Source: Sabellastarte sp. h YS-2021 (Eukaryota; Annelida; Polychaeta; Sabellida; Sabellidae). Taken from it: 64,000 nt of DNA. This document shows positions 52,851 through 63,590 of this stretch, one piece after another. The number at the start of each line of letters is the position of its first letter. The first letter of the stretch is position 1. The notes below the pieces were generated by a model. It saw only the letters and a list, made by a program, of their open reading frames with translations, was not told the origin of the DNA and searched no databases. Where the stretch lies: the NCBI GenBank assembly GCA_964017235.1, contig OZ024927.1, positions 48,985,293 through 49,049,292 of the forward strand. The letters run 5' to 3'. Position numbers and translations under genes: made by a program.

Positions 52851-55800
52851 ACATCTCCAAAATGTAGGTGAATGAGTTATTTGAGAAATACTGGCTATCT
52901 GCAATACTTTTAGTGATAATAGGCAATTACTCATTTTGAGTAGGTGAGTAATTAGATATGGATCTGAAAATTCACTAATTGAAAGTTCTCCCAAAATATA
53001 GGTGAAGTGAGTTATTTGAAAAATACTGGCTATCTGCAATACTTTTAGAGATAATTCGCATTTACTCATTTTGAGTAGGTGAGTAATTACCTACAGGTTT
53101 GGAACTTCACCATGTGAAAGCTCTTCCAAAAGTAGATGAATGAGTTATTTGATAAAAATTGGGTACACACAATACTTTTAGAGATAATTAGCATTTACTC
53201 ATTTTGAGTAGGTGAGTAATTACCTACGGGTCTGAAACTTCACCATGTGAAAGCTCTTTCAAAAGTAGATGAATGAGTTATTTGAGAAAAATTGGCTATC
53301 TGCAATACTTTTAGAGATAATTCTCATTTACTCATTTTGAGTAGGTGAGTAATTGGCTATGGGTCTGAAACTTCACCATGTGACAGCTCTTCCAAAAGTA
53401 GATGAATGAGTTATTTGAGAAAAATTGACTATCTGCAATACTTTCAGAGATAATTCGCATTTACTCATTTTGAGTAGGTGAGTAATTAGCTACAGGTCTG
53501 AAACTTCAAGTGAAAGCTCTCCTAAAAGTACATGAATGAGTTATTTGAGAAAAATTGGCTATCTGCAATACTTTTAGAGATAATTCGCAGCTACTCATTT
53601 TGAGTAGGTGAGTAATTAGCTACAGGTCTGAAACTTCACCATGTGAAAGCTCTCCTAAAAGTAGGTGAATGAGTTATTTGAGAAAAATTGGCTATATGCA
53701 ATACTCTTACAGATAATTCGCAGTTACTCATTTTGAGTAGGTGAGTTATTACCTATGGGTCTGAAACTTTGCCATGTGAAAGCTCTTCCAAAAGTAGATG
53801 AATGAGTTATTTGAGAATAATTGGCTATCTGCAATACTTTTAGAGAGAATTCGCATTTACTCATTTTGAGTAGGCGAGTAAGTAGCTACGGGTCTGAAAC
53901 TTCACAATGTGAAAGCTCTTCCAAAAGTAGATGAATGAGTTATTTGAGAAAAATTGGCTATCTGCAATACTTTTAGAGATAATTAGTATTTACTCATTTT
54001 GAGCGGGTGAGAAATTAGCTACAGGTCTGAAACTTCACCAAGTGAAAGCTCTCCCAAAAGTAGATGAATGAGTTATTTGAGAAAAATTGGCTATCTCCTA
54101 TACTTTTAGAGATAATTCGCATTTACTCATTTTGAGTAGGTGAGAAATTAGCTATGGGTCTGAAACTTCACCATGTGAAAGCTCTTCCAAAAGTAGATGA
54201 ATGAGTTATTTGAGAAAAATTGGCTATCTGCAATACTTTTAGAGATAATTTGCATTTACTCATTTTGAGTAGGTGAGTAATTAGCTACGGGCGTGAAACT
54301 TCACCAAGTGAAAGCTCTCCCAAAAGTAGATGAATGACTTATTTGAGAAAAATTGGGTATCTGCAATTCTTTTAGAGATAATTCGCATTTACTCATTTTC
54401 AGTAGGTGAGTAATTACCTACGGGTCTGAAACTTCACCAAGTGAAAGCTCTCCCAAAAGTAGATGAATGAGTTATTTGAGAAAAATTGGCTATCTGCAAT
54501 ACTTTTAGAGATAATTCGCATTTACTCATTTTGAGTAGGTGAGTAATTAGCTATGGGTCTGAAACTTCACCAAGTGAAAGCTCTTCCAAAAGTAGATGAA
54601 TGAGTTATTTGAGAAAAATTGGCTATCTGCAATACCTTTAGAGATAATTCGCATTTACTCATTTTGAGTAGGCGAGTAATTAGCTATGGGTCTGAAACTT
54701 CACCATGTGAAAGCTCTTCCAAAAGTAACTTAATGAGTTATTTGAGAAAAATTGGCTATCTGCAATACTTTTAGAGATATTTAGCATTTACTCATTTTGA
54801 GTAGGTGAGTAATTAGCTATGGGTCTGAAACTTCACCATGTGAAAGCTCTTCCAAAAGTAGATGAATGAGTTATTTGAGAAAAATTGGCTATCTGCAATA
54901 CTTTTAGAGATAATTAGCATTTACTCATTTTGAGTAGGTGAGTAATTAGCTACGGGTCTGAAACTTCACCAAGTGAAAGCTCTCCCAAAAGTAGATGAAT
55001 GACTTATTTGAGAAAAATTGGGTATCTGCAATTCTTTTAGAGATAATTCGCATTTACTCATTTTCAGTAGGTGAGTAATTACCTACGGGTCTGAAACTTC
55101 ACCAAGTGAAAGCTCTCCCAAAAGTAGATGAATGAGTTATTTGAGAAAAATTGGCTATCTGCAATACTTTTAGAGATAATTCGCATTTACTCATTTTGAG
55201 TAGGTGAGTAATTAGCTATGGGTCTGAAACTTCACCAAGTGAAAGCTCTTCCAAAAGTAGATGAATGAGTTATTTGAGAAAAATTGGCTATCTGCAATAC
55301 CTTTAGAGATAATTCGCATTTACTCATTTTGAGTAGGCGAGTAATTAGCTATGGGTCTGAAACTTCACCATGTGAAAGCTCTTCCAAAAGTAACTGAATG
55401 AGTTATTTGAGAAAAATTGGCTATCTGCAATACTTTTAGAGATATTTAGCATTTACTCATTTTGAGTAGGTGAGTAATTAGCTATGGGTCTGAAACTTCA
55501 CCATGTGAAAGCTCTTCCAAAAGTAGATGAATGAGTTATTTGAGAAAAGTTGGCTATCTGCAATACTTTTAGAGATAATTAGCATTTACTCATTTTGAGT
55601 AGGTGAGTAATTAGCTACGGGTCTGAAACTTCACCAAGTGAAAGCTCTCCCAAAAGTAGGTGAATGAGTTATTTGAGAAAAATTGGCTATCTGCAATACT
55701 TTTAGAGAGAATTCGCATTTACTCATTTTGAGTAGGTGAGTAATTAGCTATGGGTCTGAAACTTCACCATGTGAAAGCTCTTCCAAAAGTAGATGAATGA

Positions 55801-56865
55801 GTTATTTGAGAAAAATTGGCTATCTGCAATACTTTTAGAGATAATTAGCATTTACTCATTTTGAGTAGGTGAATAATTAGCTACGGGTCTGAAACTTCAC
55901 CAAGTGAAAGCTCTCCCAAAAGTAGGTGAATGAGTTATTTGAGAAAAATTGGCTATCTGCAATACTTTTAGAGATAACTAGCATTTACTCATTTTGAGTA
56001 GGTGAGTAATTAGCTATGGGTCTGAAACTTCACCATGTGAAAGCTCTTGCAAAAGTAGATGAATGAGTTATTTGAGAAAAATTGGCTATCTGCAATACTT
56101 TTAGAGATAATTTGCATTTACTCATTTTGAGTAGGCGAGTAATTAGCTATGGGTCTGAAACTTGACCATGTGAAAGCTCTTCCAAAAGTAAATGAATGAG
56201 TTATTTGAGAAAAATTGGCTATCTGCAATACTTTTCGAGATACAGTAGAACCTCTATTATCCGACCCTCTATTATCCGAATTTTCAATTATCCGACCTCA
56301 AACCCACTCTCCCAACTCCATTTAAACCTGTTATTTTAGGCTTTCTATTATCCGACCTTTCTATTATCCGACCTTATTGTTACTCTCCCTAGAGGGTCGG
56401 ATAATAGAGGTTCTACTGTATTTAGCATTTACTCATTTTGAGTAGGTGAGAAATTAGCTACAGGTCTGAAACTTCACCAAGTGAAAGCTCTCGCAAAAGT
56501 AGGTGAATGAGTTATTTGAGAAAAATTGGCTATCTTCTATACTTTTAGAGATAATTCGCATTTACTCATTTTGAGTAGGTGAGAAATTAGCTAGGGGTCT
56601 GAAACCTCACTAAGTGAAAGCTCTTCCAAAAGTATATGAATGAGTTATTTGAGAAAAATTGGCTATCTGCAATACTTTTAGACATAATTAGCATTTACTC
56701 ATTTTGAGTAGGTGAGTAACTAGCTACGCGTCTGAAACTTAACCAAGTGAAAGCTCTCCCAAAAGTAGGTGAATGAGTTATTTGAGAAAAATTGGCTACC
56801 TGCAATACTTTTAGAGATAATTCGCATTTACTCATTTTGAGGAGGTGAGTAAGTAGGCCAAAGTT
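52850..56865 (+). repeat. 133-bp satellite array with 665-bp higher-order repeat
   Basis: About 30 monomers of the same family and orientation as 23890-27545. The private variant GACTTATTTGAGAAAAATTG followed by GGTATCTGCAATTC occurs at 54336 and again at 55001, exactly 665 bp (5 x 133) apart. The intervening monomers also match one to one (e.g. TAGGCGAGTAATTAGC at about 54670 and 55333). A 176-bp MITE interrupts one monomer. Confidence 0.93.
56243..56418. mobile_element. 176-bp MITE with 29-bp perfect terminal inverted repeats
   Basis: The ends are CAGTAGAACCTCTATTATCC.. and its exact inverse; the match runs 29 bp (56243-56271 against 56390-56418). TA is duplicated at 56241-56242 and 56419-56420. 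The satellite monomer reads GAGATA|..|TTTAGCATTTAC around it, and intact neighbours have GAGATATTTAGCATTTAC, so the insertion site is exact. The interior repeats CTATTATCCGACC several times. CAG..CTG ends with TA duplication fit the Tc1/pogo (Tigger-like) group. Confidence 0.93.
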
Positions 56866-58440
56866 CACCAAACCATTTTCCCCTAAGCATAGGATACTCT
56901 AGTACTACCCTGTGGTTCAAAAATTTGCTCGAAATTTCTCTATCTCTTACAGTTTGAGAGATATTTCTGATTTTTCACATTTTCACTAAAAGTAGCAATA
57001 AAGTAGCCATTACTCACTTGTACATTGAGCAACAGTTGTGAAACTTAAATATGTTACAGTTCACAAAAAAGTACATGAACAACATATTTGAGAGAAATTG
57101 TGTAGCTGCAATACTTTTGAAGATATAAGGCATTTACTCATTATGGTTATCATTAAAAATTGAAAAAGTAGCTATTACTCACTTAGCTATGGAGATACAC
57201 TTCCAAATTACTGACCATGTTGTAGCTGTGGAGAAAGTAGCTGAACATCATATTGGAACAAAATTGTGTAGCTGCAATACTTTTGAAGATATAAGCCATT
57301 TACTTATTGACAGTTAAAAGTCATATAATTATATTAGGTAAAAGCGCTATTACTCACTCAAAAGTAGGCCAAAGTTCACCAAACTTTTTCCCCCTTAGCA
57401 ATAGGATACTCTAGTACTACCCTGTGGGTCAAAAATTTGCTCGAAATTGCTCTATATCTTACAGTTTGAGAGATATTTCTGATTTTTCACATTTTCACTA
57501 AAAGTAGCAATAAAGTAGCCATTACTCACTTGTACATTGAGCAACAGTTATGAAACTTAAATATGTTACAGTTCACAAAAAAGTACATGAACAACATATT
57601 TGAGAGAAATTGTGTAGCTGCAATACTTTTGAAGATATAAGCAATTTACTCATTATGGTTATCATTAAAAATTGAAAAAGTAGCTATTACTCACTTAGCT
57701 ATAGAGATACACTTCCAAACCACTGGCCATGTTGTAGCAGTGGAGAAAGTAGCTGAACAACATATTGGAACAAAATTGTGTAGCTGCAATACTTTTGAAG
57801 ATATAAGCCATTTACTCATTATGGTTATCATTAAAAACTGAAAAAGTAGCTATTACTCACTTAGCTACGGAGATACACTTCCAAACTACTGACCATGTTG
57901 TAGCAGAGGAGAAAGTAGCCCAACAACATATTGGAACAAAATTGTGTAGGTGCAATACTTTTGAAGATATAAGCCATTTACTCATTATGGTTATCATTAA
58001 AAATTGAAAAAGTAGCTATTACTCACTTAGCTATGGAGATACACTTGCAAACTACTGACCATGTTGTAGCTGTGGAGAAAGTAGCTGAACAACATATTGG
58101 AACAAAATTGTGTAGCTGCAATACTTATGAAGATTTTAGCCATTTACTCATTATGGTTATAATTAAAAATTGACAAAGTAGCTATTACTCACTTAGCTAT
58201 GGAGATACACTTCCAAACTACTGACCATGTTGTAGCTGTGGAGAAAGTAGCTGAACAACATATTAGAACAAAATACTGTAAATGCAATAGTTTCAGAGTT
58301 ATAAGCCATATAATTATATTAGCTAAAATAGCTATTACTCACTCAAAAGTAGGCCAAAGTTCACCAAACCCCCAAAATATTGAAGAGCAAAAAAATTCAT
58401 TAGGACTTGTGATTTACCAAAAATGTGTAACTGTAGTAGT
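56866..58440 (+). repeat. 166-bp satellite array and interspersed spacer
   Basis: GTAGCTATTACTCACTTAGC recurs at about 57168, then 57680, 57846, 58012 and 58178 (166-bp steps). Units contain CATGTTGTAGC-GTGGAGAAAGTAGC and TGTAGCTGCAATACTTTTGAAGATATAAG. A larger block with AGTAGGCCAAAGTTCACCAAAC precedes it at about 56865 and 57364 (~500-bp step). The monomers share the GTAGCTATTACTCA core with the other families. Confidence 0.88.
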
Positions 58441-58458
58441 TTCAGAGAAAACTGCGTG

Positions 58459-58541
58459 ACACACGCACGCACGCACGCACGCACGTACACACGCACATGG
58501 TGCAAATTATAATCTCCCTCCGGCGAGCCGGGCGGGAGATA
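58459..58541 (+). repeat. (ACGC)n microsatellite and terminal hairpin of element 2
   Basis: Repeats of CACGCACG at about 58459-58495, then the hairpin at 58512-58540. The layout is identical to 29750-29850 in element 1, though the hairpin loop sequences differ. Confidence 0.85.
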
Positions 58542-58565
58542 AAAAGTAAAATCAGATGAACATAC

Positions 58566-58698
58566 TGTATTGAGCAACCTCAGTTCCAGTGGGAACACAA
58601 CCCTGTAGGAGAGCTTTGTGTATCGACTGAGCTGGTCCATGTACTTAAACCGCTTCAGATGCAGGGCTAGAATCTGTGGTAATCGCTTCACTCGCATT
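58566..58698 (-). CDS. USP12/USP46: USP12/USP46-family deubiquitinase, third visible exon
   Basis: One base completes an Arg codon split across the intron, then 44 codons: [44 protein letters not shown]. This is the conserved LPxILxLHLKRF segment (USP fold, ubiquitin-binding fingers/palm). Acceptor TTTGCACAG and donor GTATGT (complement at 58560-58565). The phase joins perfectly to the exons on both sides. Confidence 0.97.
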
Positions 58699-59885
58699 CT
58701 GTGCAAAGTAATTGTGACATCGTATGATAAATTCTGAATCTAAACCACTGTGATAATCAATGTGAATAACAGCCTATGTACAATGATATATCTACAGTAT
58801 ACACAATCATATCTATAGGATACTAGATATTCTGAAACTAAAACACCATCAGACCTTCCCTTCACTGTCATTCACTGCATAGTAAGGATATTTATATAAA
58901 ATGAAACTACACCAATGTGGTAATTTATTTTTCTTATATTTAGTTCAAGTTTATGTACTGATCTGCTACTGTTTTATGTTATGCAAAAGTTGAGATTTTG
59001 TACAAGGTTCAATTGTATAATGTATATGTTGCAACATGTATATATTTTGGACCTGTAAAGTTGCAACTTGTACAAGCTCCATATTTTATCAGTGGAACAT
59101 TGCTTTTCAATGAAGTTATACTTTCAAATTCAGAAAATTATAATATCTGATCTTCATGAATATCAAATTTACTGTAAACTATACAATAAGAATAAGATAA
59201 GGATGCAAACTGGTGACCCGTTTGTTTGTTTGTTGACAGTTTACTATACTTTCAATGAGTACATTTATGTTATTTTAAAAGGTGGAGTCACACTAACCTA
59301 ACTCTAGCCTGTATCTGCTCTAAGGTTTCTTTGTGTTGGTTACCTTATAATTTCTAACCAATTTTTCTTTCAAGAATTATCCCAATTTTATCTATCCCAC
59401 AAGAAAGAGATAAATAAAATTAATTCTTTTATGCAATACATCTGAATTTTAAGGCTATGTAAGGATTTTATTACTTAAAGCATGTGTCAATTACATTTAT
59501 GCATAAACTGTGATCTGTCCTTTGACGTTTTCCCTTACCCACTTGTGATCCCAGTTTACTGCAATGAGGTTAATCACATATCCTTCATGCTACAGCCAGA
59601 AAGCCACAACAAGACAGTTGATTGCATTTAGTAGATGTTTCTTACTTAACCCTTTTTAACTTTCATCTTTGAAGTGTGATTGTTATTATTAAAAGTTTTC
59701 TGACTAAATGTTATTATTAAAACTTTTCTGCATAGTGTTAAAAGAAAAAAGACCCCAGTCCACAGAACCATATCCAGATGAGAACAAAGCTAGAGTCTTA
59801 TAAGCATCAATTAGGAAGAGCCCAGATTCATGCTGAACTTAGTATTTAACATAAAAATGATACTGATGAAAATATATCATTTGTT

Positions 59886-60768
59886 AACGCTCGACGATAG
59901 GAGAGGGTTATTGTGATCAGTTTGTTTCTGTCTGTGTGTCTGTCTGTCTGTCTGTGCACCGTTTTGCCCTTATAACTCAAAAACTATAACATCAATCAAT
60001 CTCAAATTTTGTAGGCAGATATTTCATGGGGTACAGATGGATTCTTCCAAATTTGGTGTAATTTGTTTGAAAATTAAAGTCAGGAGAGAGTTTTTCTTAT
60101 TTTTAATTGGGAATACACAGTGAAACTGCTTCTCTTCATCATATACGTAAAAAATCAATATTTTTTTTTGCTTTTTGATGATGTCATTACTCAGTGATGT
60201 CACAATACAATTGTCATTGTGAGGTCACAAACCTAGCTTGTGATACCAGCTGTCTTTAAGTAAAATTATTTCTTCTCATTTTATGTCTTGAAATTCACAT
60301 AAAGATAATAAAGAGGGGGTGGTATATTCATCATTTTTATTAAATTATTATTTCTGCTTTTTATTATCTTTTTTCTTTCAATTCCTTGACAGTCCATCAC
60401 AAAAAATTACCATGCATGATTTTTACCAAGAAGTGACCTTTAAGCAATATTTTTACCTCCACCAGCAGTTTATGTTTTTGTGTGCTAATTGTTTGTCTAT
60501 TTGTCTGTTTTTTTTTGTTTTTTTGTGTGTGTGTGTGTATTCAGATTACTCCAGAACCAATAAACAGATCTTTATTAAAAAATTTGTGGGTAGGACCTGA
60601 CTGCAGGAAGAAGTTACTAAAAGAAAGATCTCAATGTATTTTTATTGACTTTAGCCTTCTACTTGATGTTTCTATGAAGATTAATTTACATGTTCAGTTT
60701 TATTTTATTGTCTTCCTTACAATACTTTATATCACTTGAGAGACTGGTCACATGGAGTCGAGCGTTTT
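59886..60768 (+). repeat. Probable dispersed repeat with inverted GCTCGAC ends
   Basis: Begins AACGCTCGACGATAGGAGAG and ends GAGTCGAGCGTTTTGCTCTC; AACGCTCGAC and GTCGAGCGTT are inverse. It contains a (TCTG)n tract near 59935-59955 and (TG)n near 60524-60538. No coding capacity. The boundaries are tentative. Confidence 0.45.
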
Positions 60769-61003
60769 GCTCTCTCTGAGTGCATCTTGTTTTAATTAGT
60801 TTAGGTTCTACATATACTAATATGATTTCTAACTGATCTTTTCAGTCTTTTATGACATTTATGTGTGGTATACAAAATAATTCATACCACATTAATGATT
60901 GATTTCTATTTAAATCTAAATTTGAATGTATCTGCTTTTTCTCCTTTCAAATTTAAAAATATTTTTAATAGTAATATATCTTCCTTGAAGCTACTGGTAG
61001 TTC

Positions 61004-61124
61004 TATTTCACTTAAGTTCTATACTAATACAGCTACTTTTTTACAGTTTGAATTAATGTATTGTATTTCACTTAAGTTCTGTACTAATATAGCTACTTTT
61101 GTACAGTTTGAATTAATGTATTGA
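61004..61124 (+). repeat. 60-bp tandem duplication
   Basis: TATTTCACTTAAGTTCTATACTAATACAGC..TTACAGTTTGAATTAATGTATTG is immediately repeated with only a few substitutions. Confidence 0.9.
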
Positions 61125-61506
61125 AAAACATTTAGGGAATTCGCAAATTCCCTCATTACATAAATTCACTGTAAAGTTGCAACTTGTACAGGCTCTTTGT
61201 GTGAGTTGCAACTTGGGTAAAATCTCACTTTGTACATAAAATATACATGTATAAATATTTATATCATTACTAAACCAATTAGCTACGTAAGTTATATTCT
61301 CATACATTCTTTGCTTAACAATATAGATATTTGCTTATACTAATTTTTGTATCACTGTCTAACACCCATTTTCTTCTAATTTTAATGCAATTTATACCAC
61401 CCCCAGCTTCTAGCTATATAAAGTGAATCAAACATTTATTTTAACTTGGGCAACATTCTATAAAATTAATTTCAAATGACTGAGCCACTCTAATACAAGT
61501 ACTTGC

Positions 61507-61667
61507 CTTTTCTGTGCTTCCTGTTTACTGCAGCACACCTCACAATAGTACTTATACTCACTACACAGAGTCTCAGTATTACTGAAGCCCAGTAGACAGT
61601 TTGTGAGGGATGTATTCTGCTCCACATTGATAGACAGGTCGAAGAAATCCTCCTCCCGAGATGAGAC
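61507..61667 (-). CDS. USP12/USP46: USP12/USP46-family deubiquitinase, second visible exon (zinc-finger half)
   Basis: Phase 0, 53 codons plus two bases: [53 protein letters not shown] and AG of a split Arg codon. CEVC is the second CxxC of the zinc-binding fingers in USP12/46; the first (CLNC) is in the preceding exon. Acceptor TTTACTGTAG. The donor is GC (AG|GCAAGT), a rare but known class. Confidence 0.97.
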
Positions 61668-62463
61668 CTACAGTAAACCAGAGTTCAGCCTTGTTGAATC
61701 AAGTCACAAGGGAGCAGGTTAAACGCCTCTATTTACACAGGAATTCCAGATAACAAGGTAACATCATCATCACAGGACTTGATGCTTAATTCTACTCATT
61801 CTTACTCAAAGTAGTCATATGACATATCAGGTTTTAGAAATATAAAATTCAGCAGTGAAAACAATCTTATAGACCAAAATGCAAAATTAACATATATTCT
61901 GTATACAATTAGCTGGCTAAAAATATCATAGAAATCTACATTTGAGAGGAAATCAAAGGAAAAAGGAGGGTACCGTGTGTATGAAGTAAAGTTTGAAAAA
62001 TTGCCTGCACTCTTTAATGCCTGAAACAGGGTCCGTAGAATACATGGAGTAACAAATGTGACAGACTAACTGATATAATGACTAAGACCTTGATGTATCC
62101 TACTGAATTGGGAAATTCAGCTTTTCTATATGAATGCATAGTTAGTGGTTTCAAAATACATTTGTTGTTACCCCATCAATTGATGAAGATGACACAAACA
62201 CATATTTATTTTTTATATTGATTACTGCATCATCACAGCTTCAGTCTAGATATTTATTGAAGTAATTGTCTATTCATATTGTCTCATGAGTAATTATCAC
62301 TGAATAAAGTTAAGTCGTAACTTTTCACTGACTAGACAATGTTTTCAAAAACCACAGGATAATATTTCACATTTCACATCTTAGAATACACGATACCCCA
62401 GGATTAGAGATCCTCGACAGTAGAGTAGACCAGAAGCAGAACACAAGAATTGGAGTGACTTAC
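61668..62463 (-). other. USP intron, 796 bp
   Basis: Donor GTAAGT (complement at 62458-62463) and acceptor TTTACTGTAG. No internal feature was recognised. Confidence 0.9.
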
Positions 62464-62624
62464 AGTTTCACAGTTGAGACACCTCATTTCATTAGTTAGC
62501 GTTCCCTGGAATATTTCATGTACCCAAGTCTTCTCATTTCTCTGGGCACTGGATGGACCATTGGGTATGTTGTTAGAATGATTGGCTTGTGCACCTTTTG
62601 CATTTTTACTGGGCAGAGGCTTCT
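62464..62624 (-). CDS. USP12/USP46: USP12/USP46-family deubiquitinase, first visible exon
   Basis: Enters with two bases of a split codon, then 53 codons: [74 protein letters not shown] is a signature of USP12/USP46, with CLNC the first zinc-binding pair. The Lys/Asn/Ser-rich N-terminal part is the variable linker of the family. The catalytic cysteine box lies in upstream exons beyond 64000; I found none between 62625 and 64000. Acceptor TTTCGCATTTACAG. Confidence 0.95.
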
Positions 62625-62647
62625 CTGTAAATGCGAAACATGGTATA

Positions 62648-62871
62648 GAGTAAGAAATCTAAAATTCGCCACATATCTGAAATTCGCCACATGTGAAAAT
62701 ACTAATAAAATAAATGAATTCAGGTGAGATTTGTTGAATGTACAGTAAATTCTGGCTTTCTGAGCTGAAAAATACCAATTTTAGACAAAAACATCATTTT
62801 CTTCATAAAATTAACTAAGGTTTTAGAGGTGGCGAATTTTAGATTCCTGGCGAATTTTAGATTTCTTACTC
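62648..62871. mobile_element. 224-bp MITE with perfect inverted ends
   Basis: The ends GAGTAAGAAATCTAAAATTC.. and its inverse match perfectly over 24 bp (26 including the flanking TA at 62646-62647 and 62872-62873). A second, subterminal copy of the AAATTCGCC motif lies on each side. The interior is AT-rich and non-coding. It sits in the USP intron, 23 bp upstream of the first visible exon's acceptor. Confidence 0.9.
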
Positions 62872-62874
62872 TAC

Positions 62875-63590
62875 TTGTATTTTCCATAAATTGACACAAC
62901 ATCATGACTACAGACAAACAAGAACAATAGCATCAGAGATGCCTGTACCCCACAGCCTGGGGAAATATTTTTCAACACTATGAAATATAGAAGTAGTGAA
63001 ATAGTACACAGATTGAGATACTTTCAGAGCACTGTCATGTAAAGATGAAGCATTAAAACAAGACAATTCAGTAAACTAAAAGTTATGAAGCTGTAAAATT
63101 TCTTAACTGGAGAATACCTGTCAATGAAAATATCACAATTATGTATGGTCGAATTACGGTTTGAATGTTTTGAATATTATCCATACATACAGATGTGGCA
63201 ATATATGCTTATATGTGGAGTTGGGGCAAAACCTGTGACTCACTTGAAGCAATACCATCTATTACAATGGGAAGTTGCAAAAGTTAAACCCTTAATGAAT
63301 TCTAGGGTTATGGAATGCAAAGAACCCATAAAATTATTTATAAGTCCAAGAAACAGAAGAAAAGTATTGCCAGGTATAGTCGAAAAACTAGTCAGCTCCA
63401 ATCCGTGCAGGGGATTGGAATGCAAAAGTAAAACCCTTAATGAATTCTAATATGACTTTAACAGTGCTTAATCTACATCAAAAGACACCCAAAGGTGCAA
63501 CAACCAAGATTCAAGTAAAAAGACATGAGAGATATAAAAGAGATAAAATAGTATCACATATCCCTGTAGAGATAAAATAGCATCAGATAT
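62875..63590. other. USP intronic sequence, nothing recognised
   Basis: No exon of the USP gene or other coding segment was recognised. GAATGCAA..AAACCCTTAATGAATTCTA is duplicated at about 63274-63304 and 63418-63448. Confidence 0.4.

Larger units (their letters stand above)
51896..58541 (+). mobile_element. Satellite-bearing element 2 (TA-TCTCCCGCC termini)
   Basis: The left end TATCTCCCGCC (51896-51906) pairs perfectly with GGCGGGAGATA (58531-58541); TA flanks both ends as in element 1. The interior in order: ~153-bp repeats, a 155-type fragment, a 133-bp array (with an inserted MITE), a 166-bp array, an (ACGC)n tract and a terminal hairpin ATCTCCC-T-CCGGC / GCCGG-G-CGGGAGAT (58512-58540). 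There is no transposase. The right end is 18 bp from a USP splice donor. Confidence 0.7.
38073..58565 (-). other. USP giant intron (20.5 kb) filled with repeats
   Basis: Bounded by donor GTATGT (complement at 58560-58565) and acceptor CGTTTCAG. It contains the 38.5-45 kb tandem segmental duplication, a decayed DIRS element and satellite-bearing element 2. The non-repetitive remainder is small: about 38073-38510 and 51375-51895. Confidence 0.92.
58699..61506 (-). other. USP intron with GC-AG splice sites
   Basis: 2.8-kb intron with donor AG|GCAAGT (complement at 61501-61506) and acceptor TTTGCACAG. It contains a probable repeat at 59886-60768 and a 60-bp tandem duplication at 61004-61124. GTTGCAAC palindromes occur at about 59060, 61175 and 61205. 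Confidence 0.9.

Noticed and set aside
62720-62917. Minus-strand 65-codon frame next to the USP exon as an extra USP exon
   Set aside because: It lies on the MITE (repeated RNLKFA segments come from the inverted-repeat motif) and has no USP similarity.
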